A DNA stretch of 64,000 bases from an uncultured Prevotellaceae bacterium (GCA_900315745.1 ONAG01000009.1:20088-84087); one strand, 5' to 3'. Positions 8,102 to 18,176 are shown, numbered from the stretch's first letter. Notes: generated by a model not told the origin, from the letters alone. Translations and numbers: made by a program.

Positions 8102-11100
8102 TCGTTGCCTTTTATCGAATCGGCTGATATTGAATCTCTTCTCACAGCAAATCTTTGGGGTGCAGCAGGCATTGTCCTTTGGTCTGTCTTGAATCTGAAG
8201 ATATCCCTGAAATGCTGTAGTTTTCTTCTCCACAGGAAACCACCTCCATATTCCCCTATCTCACCTTCGAGCCAATCGTAAGAATCCCTGTCATAGAACA
8301 CTTTCAGATATTTGTTTGAGGTGGTGCTAAGTCTGTATTCAGCAGCCACATTGGTGAAGAAAGACTGGTTGGCTGTTTCACTTCCTGTAGAGACCTTTCC
8401 ACCCACAATAATCCGCAATCTGTTGTTCCAGAATCGTTTGGCGAATTTAAAGGAATAGTCGGTATGCATTGTGCCCGAAGCATCCGTAGCGTTATCCACA
8501 CCTACAGAAAGGTCGAGGGTTCTAAGTGCATTGCCAGTGATGTTGTTTATTTCGTTTTGCAAGAAAGAGCTCAAAGCCCCATTCATTGTGAATCCGCTTG
8601 TGTTTCCATCGGCGAGATACATTCCTGTGGTAAGCATGGTGACCGCCACCTTCCCTCTCTCTTCTGTGGTCATGGAAGCCAATTCCGTACCTATATTCAT
8701 ATCATCTGGTGCGTCTATGAAGAACTCCAATCCCATGTTGTTGAGTGTCTGGGAAATAATCACACCACATTCAAAGTTGACACTCCTTGTGCCACCACCC
8801 TCATCCTCCACTGTGGCCTTTCTGCTCTCAGTGGCTGTGATATGCAAGATTGGGTTCATCGGTTCACCACGGAATTCTATGTAGCTACCTTCCTGTATGG
8901 TGAAAGTCTTGAGAGGAATGACGGGCAGAGAATATTTCATTTCAGCATCTTTCAGCGTATATCTTCCTGTCAGTCTGAGATTGTCAACAGTATTATATTG
9001 CATTCTCAAATTGCCACCACCTACCAAGTCGATGTAGTTGCTGTGGTCGGAGTTGAGGTCACATTTTATTCTTGCCCCTTCGTCCACATTCAAAGTAAGG
9101 TCCATGTTGAATCCCGACAAAGTTGGGCGAGAGACCGTCTGTACTGTAGAGTCGTTGAAATCCACGAATTTCACGAGTTCATCAAGTCTTGTGTCTGCAG
9201 TCAATGGCGTATCACGCATCACGTATGTCATGTCTGTTGATCCCAGCACGTCAACCCTTCCTCTCATAGACAAGGCATCCAGAGGTCCTTTCATTGTTCC
9301 GAAGAAATTGACAAAAGCCTTTCCAAAAGCCTCCGACTTGGGATTCTCCTTGGCATTTACCACCAAGAAATCGCGTGCCCGCATCCTAAGGTCAAGCTTC
9401 ATGTCATCAAAGTTGGAGAAGTCGAAATATCCAGAGATGTTGAGTGGCGTTTTATTAGCATCAAGCACCTCAAAGTTCTCAAATAGCAGATTGCTCCCTA
9501 CTATTCTTACAGGATCGTCAGCCACTTTCACCTCAATGCCATACGGAATGCTGAAAATGGAAGTGTTTTCAAGGAACAACTCACCATTTACATCAGGTTT
9601 TGACAGACTCCCCTTGACAGCCAAATCGCCCTCTGCCGTACCCTTGAAGCCCAAGAGTTGGTCGGGTATGAAGCCATTGGCTATCGCAAGTGGGAATTTG
9701 TCAAGATGCAAATTGGCATCAAGGAAGCCCTCTCCCTTTGGATTGTAGTTACCCACGAGACTTCCAACCTCCTCACCATCGCTAAAGACAATGCCATCAA
9801 CATGGTGTGTGCCATCCTCATTAGGCATATAGACGAACTCCGTCCCCAAGTTGCCCATATTGTTGCCTTCAAAAATCATGTTTGCCACATCGAGTGTACT
9901 CGAAACCGAGACATGCTCACTTGTTTGCACCAAGTGGAAGTCACCATTAGCCTCACCAGCCACCTTGGGGAGATAAGGCAGTATTGAGAACACCCGTTCC
10001 AAGTCGATTTTACTCATACTGACAGTCAGGTCTTGCAGGGCATCAAGGTTGTCATCATCGGTATAGACCTGTATATGAGCCCCTTGGTCAGACTTCAGCT
10101 TCAGATTGGCAGACAATCTTTTGTCATCCCCAAGGAAGATGTAATTGTCTTTATTAGCTTCAAAAGGTACGTATCCTAATACAGGATTTGTATTGGTGAG
10201 ATTTATCATCACCCCATTGTTTTCAATAGCAGCCACCGCCCCAAGGTCAAGTCCGAGTTTGTCGTTTCGGTCAAAGAGTTTCACATTCACGTCAGCTCCT
10301 TTTTCCAATATTGACCCATTGAATTGGGCGTTGAAGCAATATTGGGGATTGTCTGGTCCATTACGCACGGCACCATCATATTTGAACCCTGTGCTGTCGG
10401 TGACGACATTGAATCTCACTTCATCCAATGCGATGCTGTCAGCCATCAGATTGTCTATCGCCACCTGTCCGTTGAGACCTGAGAAATTCGAAGATTTCAA
10501 GTCAACCAACAGATGGTCGAATGCATAACCCTTCTCTTCAAGAAGATTGACAAAGAAATTATTGCGCCCAGAATCGATATAAACATTTGCATCAGGCAAC
10601 TTGTTGCGTAGCTGAGCCTGGTCAAAATGCTTGTCTTTGAGTTGTTGAGTGAGTTCCTTTGTGAAATTTTCCACCTGTCCCAACATTTTCTTATACCCGC
10701 CTTTTCCATTCATGCGCAAATGGAAATCGCCACAATCGGCGTATGCGAAGGTGGTGTCTTTTCTTGTGAGCAAATCGACATCCAAGTCATCAGGCTTGAA
10801 AATGGTGTTATTATATCCTATTGTCATGTCAGCCACCGACCCTGAGACCTTGTAAAACTCTTTCATGTCGGAATCCACATCCAGATGAGCACAGCCAGCA
10901 AAGGTGAAAGGAGTGTCCACCAACCCTAAGCGGTGCAAGTCGGCTGTGGTCAAGTCGCATGCGAAAGTACCTTGGAGCCTTTTCTTGTCCATGATAGCAT
11001 TGAAAGAAATATTGCCGTTGAGCAGAGGATTGCGACTGTCTATGTCGGCTATCAATCTACCACGAGACAAGGTGGCGTCAGCCCTCATTCCATCGAGGTC

Positions 11101-12864
11101 GTATTTGTCGTACTTGAACTGTTTTATTTGCGCCTTAGCCCTCAAAGACGTATTAGGCGACATGAAGTCGGTGCCCTGACCGTCAGCCTCTATATGAGCC
11201 GTGAGCGGACTAAGTCCCATTTTTGGCAAGAAATGTTGCAAGGGGAAACGCTCTGCATCCACGGTTGCTGAATATTTCATGGCTTTGGCATCGAAAGCCA
11301 CATTTGCCTTGACACGCCCACCACCCTCTGAAGCAGTGAAATCAGCTCCATAAAGACTGCCATTTGCCTTGAAATTGCCATCGAGTGCAATGTCATGAGG
11401 TATCACCACATTGTCTGATACTGATTTAGGAATCATGCCGGTGACAAAATCAATATTGTTGGCGGTGCCCTTCAGTTTAACGTCTGCCTTGAACTTGTCA
11501 AAATTGTCGAGATTTGCCAAATATCCATCGGCATGCATTTGCAGAGCGGTAGGCAAAGTAACATTCATGCCTTTAAGATTGACCTTTTTCATGTTACCCT
11601 CGGCAACACCCTTGATGGCAAGTGGTCGGTTGGGCCATTTTCTCACGAAGTCTGCAGGCATGTCCCCCATGAATCTCATGAGGTCTTGTTTTCCGAAGGA
11701 GCCATCCACATCAGCTCTCAACTGTCCAGGATTCTTTTCGTCGAACGCATTGAAATCCATGTTGACGTTCGCTTTTAGGCGAGAGTCTGGTGTTTCCAAA
11801 TACATGTTGTCCAATCTGACAGTCTTTTGGTCGAGAGCCACCATTGTCTTGAACTGCTCCACATTGATGCCACTTTTCTCTTTCAAGGCACAGGATTTCA
11901 AGTCAAGATTGAGTCTGTCTCCAGAATACACAATATCGTCTGCCACGATATTGATGTCGGAAGCCGCTATATGCTGAGCATCAAAGCCTTTGCCTCTTGG
12001 TTTGTCATTGGCATCATAATTAGCAGAGCCGCCCTCCCACTCCAACTTGGACAACCTATAATCATTATCCTCAGGACGGATATTGGCATGCGATGCCGTC
12101 AGCTTGTCTGTAACCACTTTCACTGATGACTTCCCAGGCATTTGCAAATCTACATTAGTGGTTGCCAACAAGAGGTCGTCCAACTGGTACGCGTTGTTTT
12201 TCAGGTCTATGTTGGCATTGTTTGCCTTGGCATCACCCACATAAGCCTTGACCTTCATGGAGTCTCCAGGCATGCTGAGATTCACCCTTGTCCGTGAGAT
12301 CTGTAGCTGTTTCACCTTGACAAGCCAGTCTAATGGTGTCTTGGTAGTGTCCGGTGGCACAGTGTCTGCCAGACAAATTTCAAGACAGGCACTGTCGAGT
12401 TTTGCAGTGTTCACATTAGCCAACGACGTGTTGAGATCTACGTTATGGCATTCCAAATCAAGCGATTCCACATTGCCTTTCACACGCAAATCTTCAACAA
12501 GTCCGTCGGTATTGAGTTTTAGCTTTCTGAATCCGAGGGCATCCACTTCCACCTTCTTGTGCAACAAAGGTTTAAGTTGCACGTCAACAAAGAGTTTTTC
12601 CACATCGGCGATAGTGTCTCTCAGCCCTTGTATGGAGTCATTGTCCTTTATTGCCTTTACGTTTTCCAAAGTCAGGTCGAGAGGGAATCGCAAAGACACA
12701 TGGCCCACGGTGATGTCCATACCTGTCTTTTCGGAGGCTATTGCAGCAGCCTTCTTCACAGCCCAGTTCTGCACTGGCGGAGTATAAAGCAGAACCGTAA
12801 GCAGCAAAAAGAGCAGAATGGGAATGAGCAGCAGTATGCCAACCCATTTCATCACCTTTTTCAT
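8098..12864 (-). CDS. TamB-like translocation and assembly module protein (AsmA/DUF490 family)
   Basis: A 1588-aa envelope-spanning protein. One N-terminal transmembrane helix (residues ~8-27, LLLIPILLFLLLTVLLY) anchors it in the inner membrane and is followed by an AsmA-type start (PPVQNWAVKKAA). The bulk is beta-rich repeats that in this family form a long hydrophobic groove across the periplasm. The C-terminal ~350 residues are the DUF490/TamB domain, with repeated Gly-rich strands and a closing RLRIIVGGKVSTG stretch. Known family roles are phospholipid movement to, or barrel assembly in, the outer membrane. It lies 8 nt after the Mrp gene and overlaps the Omp85 gene. Length is usual for Bacteroidota TamB proteins. 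Confidence 0.92.
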   Translation of the reverse strand: MKKVMKWVGILLLIPILLFLLLTVLLYTPPVQNWAVKKAAAIASEKTGMDITVGHVSLRFPLDLTLENVKAIKDNDSIQGLRDTIADVEKLFVDVQLKPLLHKKVEVDALGFRKLKLNTDGLVEDLRVKGNVESLDLECHNVDLNTSLANVNTAKLDSACLEICLADTVPPDTTKTPLDWLVKVKQLQISRTRVNLSMPGDSMKVKAYVGDAKANNANIDLKNNAYQLDDLLLATTNVDLQMPGKSSVKVVTDKLTASHANIRPEDNDYRLSKLEWEGGSANYDANDKPRGKGFDAQHIAASDINIVADDIVYSGDRLNLDLKSCALKEKSGINVEQFKTMVALDQKTVRLDNMYLETPDSRLKANVNMDFNAFDEKNPGQLRADVDGSFGKQDLMRFMGDMPADFVRKWPNRPLAIKGVAEGNMKKVNLKGMNVTLPTALQMHADGYLANLDNFDKFKADVKLKGTANNIDFVTGMIPKSVSDNVVIPHDIALDGNFKANGSLYGADFTASEGGGRVKANVAFDAKAMKYSATVDAERFPLQHFLPKMGLSPLTAHIEADGQGTDFMSPNTSLRAKAQIKQFKYDKYDLDGMRADATLSRGRLIADIDSRNPLLNGNISFNAIMDKKRLQGTFACDLTTADLHRLGLVDTPFTFAGCAHLDVDSDMKEFYKVSGSVADMTIGYNNTIFKPDDLDVDLLTRKDTTFAYADCGDFHLRMNGKGGYKKMLGQVENFTKELTQQLKDKHFDQAQLRNKLPDANVYIDSGRNNFFVNLLEEKGYAFDHLLVDLKSSNFSGLNGQVAIDNLMADSIALDEVRFNVVTDSTGFKYDGAVRNGPDNPQYCFNAQFNGSILEKGADVNVKLFDRNDKLGLDLGAVAAIENNGVMINLTNTNPVLGYVPFEANKDNYIFLGDDKRLSANLKLKSDQGAHIQVYTDDDNLDALQDLTVSMSKIDLERVFSILPYLPKVAGEANGDFHLVQTSEHVSVSSTLDVANMIFEGNNMGNLGTEFVYMPNEDGTHHVDGIVFSDGEEVGSLVGNYNPKGEGFLDANLHLDKFPLAIANGFIPDQLLGFKGTAEGDLAVKGSLSKPDVNGELFLENTSIFSIPYGIEVKVADDPVRIVGSNLLFENFEVLDANKTPLNISGYFDFSNFDDMKLDLRMRARDFLVVNAKENPKSEAFGKAFVNFFGTMKGPLDALSMRGRVDVLGSTDMTYVMRDTPLTADTRLDELVKFVDFNDSTVQTVSRPTLSGFNMDLTLNVDEGARIKCDLNSDHSNYIDLVGGGNLRMQYNTVDNLRLTGRYTLKDAEMKYSLPVIPLKTFTIQEGSYIEFRGEPMNPILHITATESRKATVEDEGGGTRSVNFECGVIISQTLNNMGLEFFIDAPDDMNIGTELASMTTEERGKVAVTMLTTGMYLADGNTSGFTMNGALSSFLQNEINNITGNALRTLDLSVGVDNATDASGTMHTDYSFKFAKRFWNNRLRIIVGGKVSTGSETANQSFFTNVAAEYRLSTTSNKYLKVFYDRDSYDWLEGEIGEYGGGFLWRRKLQHFRDIFRFKTDQRTMPAAPQRFAVRRDSISADSIKGNE

Positions 12865-12872
12865 GACCTTTC

Positions 12873-13970
12873 TTATTTTGTTTTCACCACCTGCGAGGGA
12901 GCCTTCTCACGGTTTCGCCTGTTGGTGACAGTCACCACGGCTTGTGCGAGATTAATGAAGGCCTGCCCTGTGGCAGTGTCAACCTGTGTGGCGGCGGGAG
13001 CTCCCGTGTCACCACTTTGGCAGATGCTTTGCACAAGAGGAATCTGTGCGAGCAGAGGTATTCCCATTTCCTTGGCAAGGTTCTTGCATCCCTCCTTGCC
13101 AAAAATGAAATATTTGTTTTGAGGCAACTCTGCTGGAGTAAACCATGCCATGTTTTCCACCAAACCGAGGATAGGCACGTTCACCTTATCATTCTTATAC
13201 ATGTCGATACCCTTGCGTGCATCTGCCAATGCCACCTCTTGCGGGGTGCTTACGATGACAGCCCCTGTGATGGCAAGCGTTTGCAACAGGGTGAGATGGA
13301 TGTCGCTTGTTCCAGGAGGTGTGTCGAGAATGAAATAGTCGAGTTCTCCCCAGTCAGCGTCGGCGATGAGTTGTTTCAAGGCATTTGAAGCCATTCCTCC
13401 CCGCCATAAAGTAGCAGTGTCAGGGTTTACGAAAAAGCCTATGCTGAGCAATTTCACCCCATATTTTTCTATAGGTTCTATTAGGTCTCTCCCGTCAACG
13501 TTAACTGCATAAGGTCTTGCATCTTCCACTCCGAGCATCTTGGGTATTGACGGACCGAAGATGTCGGTGTCGAGCAATCCCACCTTGTACCCCAATTTGG
13601 CAAGTGCTATTGCCAAATTGACGGAAACGGTGCTTTTGCCCACTCCTCCCTTGCCAGAGCTGACAGCAATGACATTCTTCACCTTGGGAAGCATTTTCCC
13701 CGGTTCAGGTCTTGCAGCCGACTTGTATTCGGCTGTAATGTCAACCTTCACCTCGTTGCTTACGTGATAGTGTATTGCCGCCTCCGCAGCTTTCATGGTG
13801 GACTTCAGGAAGGGGTCGGTGTCTCTCGGGAAAATGAGAGAGAAGGAAACAGACATGCCATCGATTCGGATGTTGTCGGCAACCATTTCACTCTCTATCA
13901 AGTTCTTTTTTGTCCCTGGGTAAACGACTGTGGCGAGAGCGTCAAGAATAAGCTTCGGATAAAGCGTCAT
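12873..13970 (-). CDS. mrp: Mrp/ApbC-family P-loop ATPase, iron-sulfur carrier type
   Basis: A 365-aa cytoplasmic ATPase of the Mrp/NBP35 family, which carries Fe-S clusters to target proteins. An N-terminal DUF59-type domain (residues ~1-85) precedes the deviant Walker A VSSGKGGVGKST near residue 100 and the DTPPGTSDIHL motif near 210. The Cys-x-x-Cys pair that normally holds the bridging cluster is not visible: the equivalent segment reads ENMAWFTPAELPQNKY. The start at 13970 is preferred because it makes a four-base ATGA overlap with the HMA gene; an ATG 9 nt further upstream also exists. It is the second gene of the HMA-Mrp-TamB-Omp85 operon. Confidence 0.92.
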   Translation of the reverse strand: MTLYPKLILDALATVVYPGTKKNLIESEMVADNIRIDGMSVSFSLIFPRDTDPFLKSTMKAAEAAIHYHVSNEVKVDITAEYKSAARPEPGKMLPKVKNVIAVSSGKGGVGKSTVSVNLAIALAKLGYKVGLLDTDIFGPSIPKMLGVEDARPYAVNVDGRDLIEPIEKYGVKLLSIGFFVNPDTATLWRGGMASNALKQLIADADWGELDYFILDTPPGTSDIHLTLLQTLAITGAVIVSTPQEVALADARKGIDMYKNDKVNVPILGLVENMAWFTPAELPQNKYFIFGKEGCKNLAKEMGIPLLAQIPLVQSICQSGDTGAPAATQVDTATGQAFINLAQAVVTVTNRRNREKAPSQVVKTK

Positions 13971-14317
13971 TCCCCACACCCTCCTTCAGCATTCTTCTCG
14001 GTACACTTGTGTTCCTCTTTCTGAATGACTTCTCCTGGAGCCAATTTACGTGCCTTGAATCCAGATGTCTCAAAAACATTCATGAGGGTCTCCTCTGATG
14101 TCTTCTTCGCATTGTATTGTATTGTCACTGTCTGGTCAGCAACGCTTGTCTCAATAGACTTGATTCCCTTAACATCCTTGAATCCCTCCTTCACACGGTT
14201 CTCGCATCTCGTGCAATGCATCTGGGGATTGGTAGTGACCACAAGTGTACGAATGTCTTTAGCATTCATCATAGTAGCTGTCATCAACATAAACAGCATA
14301 AACACTAATTTTCTCAT
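13967..14317 (-). CDS. Secreted heavy-metal-associated (HMA) domain protein
   Basis: A 116-aa protein with an N-terminal signal peptide (MLFMLMTATMMNA) and one HMA fold. The metal-binding motif MHCTRCE has Cys35 and Cys38. The C-terminal tail adds more potential ligands (HKCTEKNAEGGCGE). HMA domains usually bind Cu(I) or Zn(II). Being exported, it is likely a periplasmic metal binder or chaperone, not a mercury reductase part. It is the first gene of a four-gene operon and has a clear promoter. Why an HMA protein should lead an Mrp-TamB operon is not known. Confidence 0.85.
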   Translation of the reverse strand: MRKLVFMLFMLMTATMMNAKDIRTLVVTTNPQMHCTRCENRVKEGFKDVKGIKSIETSVADQTVTIQYNAKKTSEETLMNVFETSGFKARKLAPGEVIQKEEHKCTEKNAEGGCGE

Positions 14318-14357
14318 TTTTGCTTTGTTTCTTTTGATTTTACATAATTAAGTGCTG

Positions 14358-14388
14358 CAAATTTAGCCAAAACCCATGAATAATCAAA
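14358..14388 (-). promoter_or_regulatory. Promoter of the HMA-Mrp-TamB-Omp85 operon
   Basis: Minus strand TTTG (14388-14385), 19 nt, TAAATTTG (14365-14358). The predicted start near 14351 gives a leader of about 34 nt. Confidence 0.8.
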
Positions 14389-14425
14389 GGTTTTGAGATT
14401 TTTTATGACGGACAGCCAATCAAAA

Positions 14426-14457
14426 TTTGCTTGTATGGATAAGAATGATTAATTTCG
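14426..14457 (+). promoter_or_regulatory. Promoter of the CE7 esterase gene
   Basis: TTTG (14426-14429), 20 nt, TAATTTCG (14450-14457). The -7 box has one change from TAnnTTTG, the same variant as at the serC promoter. Confidence 0.65.
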
Positions 14458-14501
14458 CCAAAAATAAAAAGGGGTGTGCATCAAACGATTGATGGCATTG
14501 C

Positions 14502-15902
14502 ATGAATTATTTGGGTTACAAATGGAAAACAAACAAAAACAGCTATATGAAAACAAACAAGAACGATCAAAAAAAAGCAAATGTGAGGTTCAAGAACCAT
14601 TTCGTGAAAGCAATACGACACATCACATTGTTGTATGTCTTCCTATTGTCAAGTCTGTCGGCAAATTGCGAGAACTACCCCTATAGAAGTGATGTCCTTT
14701 GGGTGACTGTCCCCGACCACGCCGACTGGATATACAAGACAGGTGAGGATGCCATCGTGGAGGTACAATTCTACAAATATGGCATTCCACGTGATGTGGA
14801 AGTGGAATACAGCATTGGCACAGACTTGCTTCCGAGTGACAAGAAAGGGAAAGCCACACTCAAACAAGGACGTGCAAAAATCAACATGGGTACAAGCAAG
14901 CAACCTGGATTTAGAGACATGAGACTCACAGCAACTATCGATGGTACAACCTACCGCCATCATGTGAAGGTGGGATTCTCACCAGAAAAGATTCAGCCAT
15001 TCACACAAGAGCCCAAGGACTTTCAGAGCTATTGGCAGAAAGCCGTTGAAGAGAACAAGAAGACCGAGATGAAATATACCATCACCGCCGTCAGCGATAT
15101 GAGTGATGAGACAACTGATGCATTCTTGGTGAAGCTGAAGGTGGACAGCCGCCATTGGCTCTATGGTTACCTGCTCTATCCCAAGAATGCCGCCCCCAAA
15201 AGCTGTCCTGTTGTGCTGACACCTCCGGGTGCAGGCGTGAAGACCATAAAAGAAGTGACCAGCCGCCCTTACTTCCAACAAAACGGCATGATACGTTTTG
15301 TGACAGAAATACACGGACTACGCCCCACCCTCGATGAAGAAGACTTCATAGACGTGCGCTCTGCTTTCAGCGAATACTTGGAGATGGGTCTTGACAATCC
15401 CGACCATTTCTACATGCGTCACGTCTATTTAGGTCTGGTGCGATGCATCGACTTCCTTACATCCCTGCCAGAATGGGACGGCAAGAATGTTGCCGTGTTA
15501 GGAGGCAGCCAAGGCGGTGCTTTGTCAATCATCGCTGCGGCACTCGACAAGCGCGTAACCCTGTGTGTTGCCAACCATCCCGCATTGAGCGACATGGCTG
15601 CAGGCAGCAAAGACCTCACGAGCGGATACCCACATTACAAGAAAGATTTCTACAGCGAAGCCAATGTCCGCACCATGGCTTATTATGATGTTGTGAATTT
15701 TGCCCGCCACGTCACCTGTCCTGTTTACATGACATGGGGTTACAATGACGACACTTGTCCACCAACCACCTCATATGCCGTGTGGAACACATTTACATGC
15801 GACAAGGAAAGCCTCATCACACCAATCAACGAGCATTGGACCTCGGATGCCACCAACAAGAACCAAATGGAGTGGCTAAAGAAGAAGATAGGACAAAAGT
15901 AG
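14502..15902 (+). CDS. Acetyl xylan esterase / cephalosporin-C deacetylase family (CE7)
   Basis: A secreted alpha/beta hydrolase of about 466 aa, expected to remove acetyl groups from xylan oligosaccharides. The hydrophobic export segment is at residues ~38-53 (ITLLYVFLLSSLSANCEN). An N-terminal beta domain (residues ~55-165) precedes the CE7 core. The catalytic triad is readable: Ser in GGSQGG near residue 335, Asp in GYNDDTCPP near 416, and His in INEHW near 443. The start is uncertain: the ATG at 14502 gives an unusually long basic n-region, and the ATG at 14547 is a good alternative. It has its own promoter and converges on the helicase gene. It likely supports the GH3/GH43 locus 7 kb away. 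Confidence 0.88.
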   Translation: MNYLGYKWKTNKNSYMKTNKNDQKKANVRFKNHFVKAIRHITLLYVFLLSSLSANCENYPYRSDVLWVTVPDHADWIYKTGEDAIVEVQFYKYGIPRDVEVEYSIGTDLLPSDKKGKATLKQGRAKINMGTSKQPGFRDMRLTATIDGTTYRHHVKVGFSPEKIQPFTQEPKDFQSYWQKAVEENKKTEMKYTITAVSDMSDETTDAFLVKLKVDSRHWLYGYLLYPKNAAPKSCPVVLTPPGAGVKTIKEVTSRPYFQQNGMIRFVTEIHGLRPTLDEEDFIDVRSAFSEYLEMGLDNPDHFYMRHVYLGLVRCIDFLTSLPEWDGKNVAVLGGSQGGALSIIAAALDKRVTLCVANHPALSDMAAGSKDLTSGYPHYKKDFYSEANVRTMAYYDVVNFARHVTCPVYMTWGYNDDTCPPTTSYAVWNTFTCDKESLITPINEHWTSDATNKNQMEWLKKKIGQK

Positions 15903-15921
15903 GTTTCTATTTCTTGAACAC

Positions 15922-18099
15922 TCACTTGTCTTTTTCCATAGCTTTCATCACAAGACGTATCTCATCGTATGTAAGTTCTGGCGGACAAAGTGCCTTTATT
16001 GGGTTTATGCCATCTGCCGTACCCACCATATTCACCACGCGCTGTATTGCCTTGATATTGTCAGGATGCACCAATTGGTCGAGCCTTATCTCACCCGACT
16101 CCAGATATCGGGACAGGTGGTTGATGATGGTGGAGCGTGTCAGTCCCCTTTCCTTGGCTATCTGACTTGGAGTGAGTCCCTCTTGGTACAAATTCATGGT
16201 AGTCACCCATGTCTTTTCCTTTGGAGGTTTTGGCACCTTTTTGTCGGCTTTAGCCTTCGTCTTCTGCCGTTTTCTGCCTTCTCCCTCTTCCATGGCATCG
16301 AGCAAAGCCATCTGCTTCTGCTTGAGATATACGTCAACAGAAAAGCCCAATTGAGCAATGTTGTGCAGCAACAATTTGCTTGAGACATATTTCTGTTGCA
16401 CATCAGGCAGCAAGTGAGACATTCTCTTCTTCACCTGCTGATTGCTGATATTCACCCCTTTAGCCAACAGCAAGGGCTTTGACATCACCTCGTCGAGTGC
16501 ATGTTCAAAATAGTCGGCACTCCTGCGCACACGCTGCAGGAAAGTCTTCTCATGCAATGTAGCTATACTTGCCTGCATTATGACCGTCCTCCATTTGGCA
16601 GCGACATCCATCACGCGCGTCTTCAGTTCTTCGAGAGTGCTTCTCTGTAAAGCCTCCAACTGTGGGTGACTCCTTGAGAAATGCTCTATGAACACCCTGA
16701 CAAGCTGTTCCTGCAGATTTTTCAACATCTGGAAGTCGAACAACTCAAGCAACAAATGGCGATAATACTCTTCCTTCAACAATGGAAGCCTTGATATGCT
16801 ATTCTCCGCATTCTCACCTTGATGTGAAATATAGTCATCCACCCTGACATCTGAAATGATGGCGCGAGGAGGTATCGGGGAAGAAAGCACCATACCCTCC
16901 AATGTCCGGCAACGGCTCAATGCCACATACACCTGACCAGGTGCGAACGACATGCCTGCATCAATGATGGCATGGTCGAAAGTGAGTCCTTGACTTTTGT
17001 GTATAGTAATTGCCCACGCCAATCGAAGCGGGTACTGCACAAAAGTTCCCAACACCTCTGTCTCTATCTCACGAGTCTCATCATTGATAGAATATCTTGT
17101 ATTCTCCCATGTAAGTGGCTCCACGTCAATGGGTTCGTCATCACCAGGACAAAGGACTACAATTTTGTCTTTTGCCAACTGCGTCACCCTGCCTATGCGT
17201 CCATTATAGAACCTGCCTTCTCCAGAAGGATCGTTTTTCACGAACATCACCTGTGTGCCCACCTTCAGAGTCAAAGTATCGCTTGTAGGATAAGAAAAGT
17301 CGGGGAAGGTGCCATCCACTTTTGCATTGTACACATATTGTGGTGTCGTCAGCCGAGCCAGTTCGCTATCATTATAATGGTCTGCAAACCGATTATGTGT
17401 GGTAAGTCTGATATAGCCATCCTCCGGTCTTGGCACAAACCTTGGCATGCATCTGGAATTAAGCATGTTGAGGTCTTCTTCTGTAACATTCCCCGAACGC
17501 ACATGGTTGAGCAGCTGGATGAAAGAGTAATCCTGCTGCCGATAGACCTTGTCCAACTGTATCGTTACATAGTCTATCTGTGCAAGAGCCTTGGAACCAA
17601 AGAAATAAGGGGTGTCGTAATATGGTTGAAGCAAGTGCTCATCCTCGGGAGTCACCACTGGTGTGAGTTGTTGCAAGTCGCCTATCATCAGCAGTTGCAC
17701 ACCCCCGAAAGGCAGCAATCTATTACGGTATCTTCGCAGGACATTGTCTATGGCATCAAGCAAGTCGCTTCTCACCATCGATATTTCATCAATGATGAGA
17801 AGGTCGATAGACGCGATGACTCTTCGTTTGTTTAGACCGAAGTCGAACTTGCTTTTTATCTTTGCATCAGGCACAAAAGGAGTCAAGGGCAACTGAAAAA
17901 AAGAATGGATGGTTACTCCCCCTGCATTGATGGCAGCCACTCCTGTAGGTGCTACGACAATAGACCGTTTCTTTGAACGGCTCACCACAGTTTTCAAGAA
18001 AGTGGTCTTGCCCGTTCCCGCCTTTCCAGTTAGGAAAATGCTTCGGCCTGTGTTTTCCACAAACTCCCATGCTATGCGCAAATAGTCGTTTTTTTCCAT
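15922..18099 (-). CDS. PIF1-type ATP-dependent helicase with C-terminal helix-turn-helix domain
   Basis: A 725-aa cytoplasmic SF1B helicase. Residues ~20-30 hold Walker A (TGKAGTGKTTF), followed by VAPTGVAA (motif Ia) and the Walker B LLIIDEISMVR. The C-terminal motor motif TIHKSQGLTFDHAII and VALSRCRTLEGM are present near residues 365-405. After a Lys-rich linker, residues ~635-680 form a helicase-type HTH (LTPSQIAKERGLTRSTIINH). This domain order is common in Bacteroidota; PIF1 helicases unwind 5' to 3' and help with G-quadruplexes and fork repair. It lies 77 nt after the Lys/Glu-rich protein gene, so it may belong to the calcium ATPase operon. Confidence 0.9.
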   Translation of the reverse strand: MEKNDYLRIAWEFVENTGRSIFLTGKAGTGKTTFLKTVVSRSKKRSIVVAPTGVAAINAGGVTIHSFFQLPLTPFVPDAKIKSKFDFGLNKRRVIASIDLLIIDEISMVRSDLLDAIDNVLRRYRNRLLPFGGVQLLMIGDLQQLTPVVTPEDEHLLQPYYDTPYFFGSKALAQIDYVTIQLDKVYRQQDYSFIQLLNHVRSGNVTEEDLNMLNSRCMPRFVPRPEDGYIRLTTHNRFADHYNDSELARLTTPQYVYNAKVDGTFPDFSYPTSDTLTLKVGTQVMFVKNDPSGEGRFYNGRIGRVTQLAKDKIVVLCPGDDEPIDVEPLTWENTRYSINDETREIETEVLGTFVQYPLRLAWAITIHKSQGLTFDHAIIDAGMSFAPGQVYVALSRCRTLEGMVLSSPIPPRAIISDVRVDDYISHQGENAENSISRLPLLKEEYYRHLLLELFDFQMLKNLQEQLVRVFIEHFSRSHPQLEALQRSTLEELKTRVMDVAAKWRTVIMQASIATLHEKTFLQRVRRSADYFEHALDEVMSKPLLLAKGVNISNQQVKKRMSHLLPDVQQKYVSSKLLLHNIAQLGFSVDVYLKQKQMALLDAMEEGEGRKRQKTKAKADKKVPKPPKEKTWVTTMNLYQEGLTPSQIAKERGLTRSTIINHLSRYLESGEIRLDQLVHPDNIKAIQRVVNMVGTADGINPIKALCPPELTYDEIRLVMKAMEKDK

Positions 18100-18176
18100 G
18101 GTTGGCTGTTGGGTTTTTATGTTGTGGGGGGTATGATGTCACTTATATGAGACTGTTGACAAAATTATTTGGCCAA

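Noticed and set aside
8464-9240. Plus-strand ORF of 258 codons inside the TamB-like gene
   Set aside because: It is antisense to a well-supported large gene, its product is rich in Cys, His and Ser without domain pattern, and it has no promoter. Many such antisense frames occur across this gene.
16972-17835. Plus-strand ORF of 287 codons
   Set aside because: It lies fully antisense to the PIF1-type helicase whose motifs are intact. The composition (His, Cys, Ile-rich) is that of a shadow frame.
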